From contig CAJQUW010003216.1 in the NCBI GenBank assembly GCA_907163375.1, forward strand, positions 1-64,000: a DNA stretch of 64,000 nucleotides, written 5' to 3'. Made by a program: the position numbers and the translations under genes. Shown piece after piece: positions 60,100-64,000 of this stretch (the first letter of the stretch is position 1; every line of letters starts with the position of its first letter). The DNA comes from Prostheceraeus crozeri (lineage: Eukaryota; Platyhelminthes; Polycladida; Euryleptidae). The notes beneath the pieces are model-generated. The model was not told where the DNA came from. It did not search any database and worked only from the letters and a program-made list of their open reading frames with translations.

Positions 60100-63094
60100 T
60101 TCTATATTTACAAAAACTTCAGATAATGCTAATTTTCCCTGTCTCCAATGTATGACAAGTTTTAGAACTGAAGAAGAAATGAATAGACATTTGGAGAATT
60201 GTTAACAAAATGAAGCAGTTAGAAACACGTTTCCAAAAGAAGATTATTTAGAATATAATAAATGGTATTACAAAAATAAAATACCCTTTACAATATATTG
60301 TGATTTTTAAGCATATAATGTCAAAATTACAGAACAACGTACTAACAAGAATTGGTTTGAGCAAAAACCATTATGTTGGGGAATGTACATTCATTCAAAT
60401 TACCCCGAATTATTTAAATCAGAATATTATCAGTACTATGGTGAGGACAGTGCTATAAAGTTTGTTAACACAATAGAAGAATTACAAGGACGTTTTTCAC
60501 AATTGCTTAAAACAAATAAACCAATGCTTCCATTAACGTCTGACAATTAGTGCAATTTAATAATGAAAAGAATTGTTATTACTGTGGTAAAGAATTTACA
60601 ACTTATGAGCGAAGCGACGGCTCTGCCGACAAAGTAAAAGATCATGATCATCTAAATGGATTATATAGAGGTGCGGCACATAATTCTTGTAATCTTAATG
60701 CAAATAAATTTAGATATAACTTTGTTCCTTTATATTTCTACAATGGTTCTAAGTATGATTTCCATTTAATAATAAACGATTTATTCTCTTCGAAAACATT
60801 ACAGCAATTAAGAACAAACATACTGTGTAAAACAGAAGAAGAATACTTTTCAATGCAATTTGATAGTATTAGAATATTAGATGCATTTAGATTTTTTACT
60901 CCTTATTCACTAGAGGTCATGGGTAAAACATTAAAACCTGAACAATGTAAAATATTAAATAAATATAGCTTGAGACCTCTTACAGGCATATTTCCCTATG
61001 AGTACATAACTGGGGATATAAATAGGATAAACGAAATAATGCAAGAACAACAACTTCCTTCACGTGACATTAATAAACGATTTATTCTCTTCGAAAACAT
61101 TACAGCAATTAAGAACAAACATACTGTGTAAAACAGAAGAAGAATACTTTTCAATGCAATTTGGTAGCAGTAGAATATTAGGTGCATTTAGATTTTTTAC
61201 TCCTTATTCACTAGAGGTCATGGGTAAAACATTAAAACCTGAACAATGTAAAATATTAAATAAATATAACTTCAGACCTCTTAAAGGCATATTTCCCTAT
61301 GAGTACATAACTGGGGATATAAATAGGATAAACGAAATAATGCAAGAACAACAACTTCCTTTACGTGACAAATCTAAAACAACATTAAAACAATCACAAC
61401 TGTCTGAAGAAGATTATGCAGAAGCTGAAAGGAATTGGAAAGAGTTAAATTGTAGAACAATGTATGATTATACAATGAAATATCTTCAGATAGATGTATT
61501 AATCCTTACTGATCTGTTTGAAAACTTTCGTGATATGTGTATAGAATATTATGGAATAGATCCATGTTATTGTTATTCTACACCAGGTTTAACATGGTCA
61601 GCAGGATTAAAACATACTGGTGTTAAACTTAAACATTATAAAGAAAATACATATGATAAATTATTATTTTTTGAATCTGGTATTAGAGGTGGTGTTTCAT
61701 CAGTTTTAGGTAATAGATATGTTAAATGTTATAATAAGAAAGTAAATCCTGCTGATTATGGAATATATAAACCTTTATCTCCAGAAGAATGCGATCAGTT
61801 TATAAAATTGTTAAATCAAAATATAGAAGGACTTATATCAAATGAAGAGAGTCAAGCAGCAGTTGATGAATTCATGAGAGAGAACTATTTGTCATATTAT
61901 GATTTTAATAGCTTGTATTCTTCCTGTATGATACAAGAGTTGCCAACTGGTGAAATGGAATGGAGTGGTAATGATAAGTACGAACGAACTATTGAAGATG
62001 GATATGGTTACGTATATGAAGTTGATTTACGATACCCTGATGAACTAAAAGATACAACAAAATATTTCCCTTTCTGCCCCGAAAACAAAATATCTATTAT
62101 AGACGACTTTACAGATTATCAAAAGTCCATAATACCTAAAAAATACAGACCAACTAAGAAACTGATGTTAACGCAGACTAATAAAGAAAAATATGTTGTT
62201 GAAGGAAGAATGTTAGATTGGTATTTAGATCATGGAATGATTCTCACTAAAATACACCGAAAATTAGTATGTGAGAAATCTAAGTGGTTAAAAAATTATA
62301 TAGAATTTAATATTGAAAAACGTAAAATAGCTAAAAGAAATAAAGATGATTTTGGAAACGTATTCTTCAAATTAATGAATAACGCATTTTATGGTAAGAC
62401 TTTAGAAAATGTACGTAACAGGCAGAACATAGAAATAGTTTATAATAAAGATCGCTTCCAAAATTTATGTAGGAAACCAACATATAAAAGAACTGCTGGA
62501 TTTAGTGATAATCTATGTGCTGTTCATCTAAGAAGAAGCATTGTAAAACATGACAAGTTTAATTTTATAGGATTTACTATATTAGAATTAGCTAAACTAT
62601 TTATGTACAGTTTTATATATGATTATTTGGCACCTGCTTATGGTCAGAACTATAAATTACACTTTACAGATGCCGATTCTGTTTTCTTAGAATTAACAAT
62701 ACCGTATAATTCTTCACTTGATAAAGAAATAAATAAAATAAAAGATATCATTCATCCTTCTGATTTATGTAAAGTAAAAGATGAGTTAGGAAATGAGGAG
62801 TACATAACAGAAGCTATATTTTTAAAATCTAAATGTTATTGTTATAATACAACTAATAATATTAAAACACATAAAACATTAATAGGAATTTCAAAGGCAT
62901 CAGTGGCTAACCAAATAACATTTCAAGATTATAAGAATGCATTATTTAATAATGAAATAAAAACAGCATGTAATTATAGACTTAATTCAAAGAAACATAA
63001 AATGTATTTAAAAGAGGAACATAAATTAGCATTAGATCCATTTGATGATAAAAGAAAGATTTTACCTGATGGAATAACTACTTTACCTTTTTAA
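60100..63094 (+). pseudogene. polB: D-element PolB, exonuclease and polymerase domains
   Basis: 60130-60205 encodes a Zn finger ('CLQCMTSFRTEEEMNRHLEN'). ExoI is near 60298 with the Glu codon mutated to TAA ('YCDF-stop-AYN'), a DHDH Cys region is at about 60640, and ExoII 'FYNGSKYDFHLI' is at about 60740. A 301-bp tandem duplication (60771-61071 and 61072-61372) shifts the frame. From 61064 to 63094 the frame is open: ExoIII 'YLQIDVLILTD', 'YYDFNSLYSS', 'MNNAFYGKTLENV' and catalytic 'FTDADSVF'. It is a protein-primed polymerase of the Polinton group, clearly inactive. Confidence 0.75.
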
Positions 63095-63197
63095 TTTCTT
63101 TAACATCTAGTCAGAGAACAATTGTTCGATTCAGAGTTTCAGTCGGGACAAAGCCAAGAAATCTCCCCTTCCGATGGAGGGTCCCTCGAGCCGAAGG
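63095..63197. other. Short convergent spacer (D)
   Basis: Between PolB and the ATPase stop. The word 'ctagtcagagaacaa' occurs at about 63108 and again at 63200, where it encodes the last ATPase codons, so a small duplication of the gene end is likely. Confidence 0.35.
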
Positions 63198-63973
63198 CTA
63201 GTCAGAGAACAAATCTTCTATAACTCTATCATGTACTTTTTTATCAATATTGATTGTGATAAATCCATGGTCGATTGACCAAGCATTACGGCAAGATTGT
63301 TTAAACTCCTCTTTATCGCTTATACATAAGTCTCTTAACAAATCACTTAGGTTTCTTGGATTGATTTCGAAAAGCATAAAAATATTAGCATTCTTTCTAA
63401 TAACGCTGCCATCTAGTGAATACATACTTTGTGTCAAATAAAAGACACTACAGTTTTTGTGTCGTCCTCTTGTGAAATAATTTCTCTGAACTGCCTGATC
63501 TCTGTTATTAACACAATCATCAAACACAACACAATGTTTTTTCGTTTTATTTAGTTTACTAGGATCTTGCATATTACCACTATCATCTATTAATTGTATC
63601 GATATGTGTTTATTTTTATTGGGTTCTACTAATTGTTTATTTTTCTCTGCTTCTTCACACCAGGAACTTATTTCCTCTTCATACTCCGATTTTTTATATT
63701 CTTCAAACAGTGAAGCTATAGCTGATTTTGTAAGATTATTTTCAAAACCATATTTCAAAATTGATAAATAGGTTGCTCTGCTGTTGTTGTATAAATGATA
63801 AGATTGTTATAATCCAAAAAGTTGGGTGTCGTGAGAATTTTAAATAATAGATACGTTTTTCCGCAACCTGATCTTCCACAGATAACTGATAAAACTTTAC
63901 TGGATAGGTTTGGATGATGATTGAATTTCACTTTCTTGTTTAGTGGAGATTTTACAGAAGTGTTTTCACTCAT
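63198..63973 (-). pseudogene. D-element FtsK/HerA-type packaging ATPase (frameshift)
   Basis: From ATG 63973: Walker A 'CGRSGCGKT' near residue 35, then a 1-nt shift at about 63757. The second part has Walker B 'HCVVFDDCVNN', then 'SVFYLTQSMYS' and a helical C-terminus. The order matches the ATPase of B with a much longer, charged insert between the Walker motifs. It would package the D genome, but this copy is broken once; the rest of D lies beyond the window. Confidence 0.75.
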
Positions 63974-64000
63974 TTTTTAAGTCAATATTTTTAATTACAC

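Larger units (their letters stand above)
31029..64000 (+). mobile_element. Older Polinton-like element D, split by nested insertions
   Basis: Pieces at 31029-33020 and 59782-64000 carry a second, unrelated-sequence Polinton gene set: an unknown ORF, a C2H2 mini-gene, PolB in two parts and a packaging ATPase on the opposite strand. The middle 33021-59781 is inserted DNA (PLE, LINE, Polinton C). Many stops and frameshifts show that D is dead. It runs off the right edge of the window. Confidence 0.65.

Noticed and set aside
60771-61372. CRISPR-like or satellite array
   Set aside because: Only two long units with no spacers; a simple tandem duplication.
1-64000. Bacterial or phage origin of the contig; tRNA or rRNA genes
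   Set aside because: Introns, TATA/AATAAA signals, LINEs and a PLE indicate an animal genome, and no tRNA or rRNA sequence was recognised.

Overview
The window reads as animal (probably invertebrate) nuclear DNA made almost wholly of nested selfish DNA; no ordinary host gene was recognised. Short spliceosomal introns (60-67 bp), TATA and CCAAT promoters, AATAAA signals, two kinds of non-LTR retrotransposon, a Penelope-like element (PLE) and several Polinton/Maverick (adintovirus-like) elements support this. The species cannot be named from the sequence.

Layout. (A) 1-4567 is the end of a diverged relative of the main Polinton: a coiled-coil protein gene, a strongly conserved non-coding block and G-rich terminal repeats. 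(B) 4568-31028 is a 26.5 kb Polinton that begins with AG, ends with CT and has ~560 bp terminal inverted repeats (TIRs). A CR1/L2-like retrotransposon (12028-16804) has split its capsid gene. (D) 31029-33020 plus 59782-64000 is an older, decayed Polinton-like element with its own PolB and ATPase remnants. Its PolB gene seems to have been entered by a PLE (33021-33637 and 59538-59781). The PLE was entered by a second LINE (33638-33809 and 55667-59537), and the LINE 3' UTR was entered by (C), a second 21.9 kb copy of the B Polinton (33810-55666) in opposite orientation. B and C form a giant imperfect inverted repeat around a 2.8 kb spacer.

B and C carry a virus-like gene set: protein-primed PolB with N-terminal zinc fingers, retroviral-type integrase with chromodomain, packaging ATPase, adenain-like protease, double-jelly-roll type capsid protein, a core (pVI/pX-like) protein, two paralogous penton/fibre-like proteins, a DEDDh-type exonuclease, two RING-like proteins and several unknowns. 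Most unusual is a transcription-like module on the opposite strand. It holds a 181-residue protein that reads as a complete two-repeat TATA-binding-protein core, partly overlapping a PC4-like protein in another frame, with a second PC4-like paralogue next to it. The viral promoters carry paired CCAAT boxes and a TATA box. At least two genes, probably three, have a start codon that sits alone in a leader exon (ATG, then GT) and is spliced to exons beginning GCW-TCW, recalling leader splicing in adenoviruses.

Most genes are intact in at least one copy, but the lesions differ. B has lost the capsid gene (LINE), the exonuclease and one PC4-like gene; C has lost the protease, the ATPase and the stand-alone PolB-N-like gene. 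PolB and both penton-like genes are broken in both copies. Shared in-frame stops in the core and penton-like genes predate the split of the two copies or are read through.
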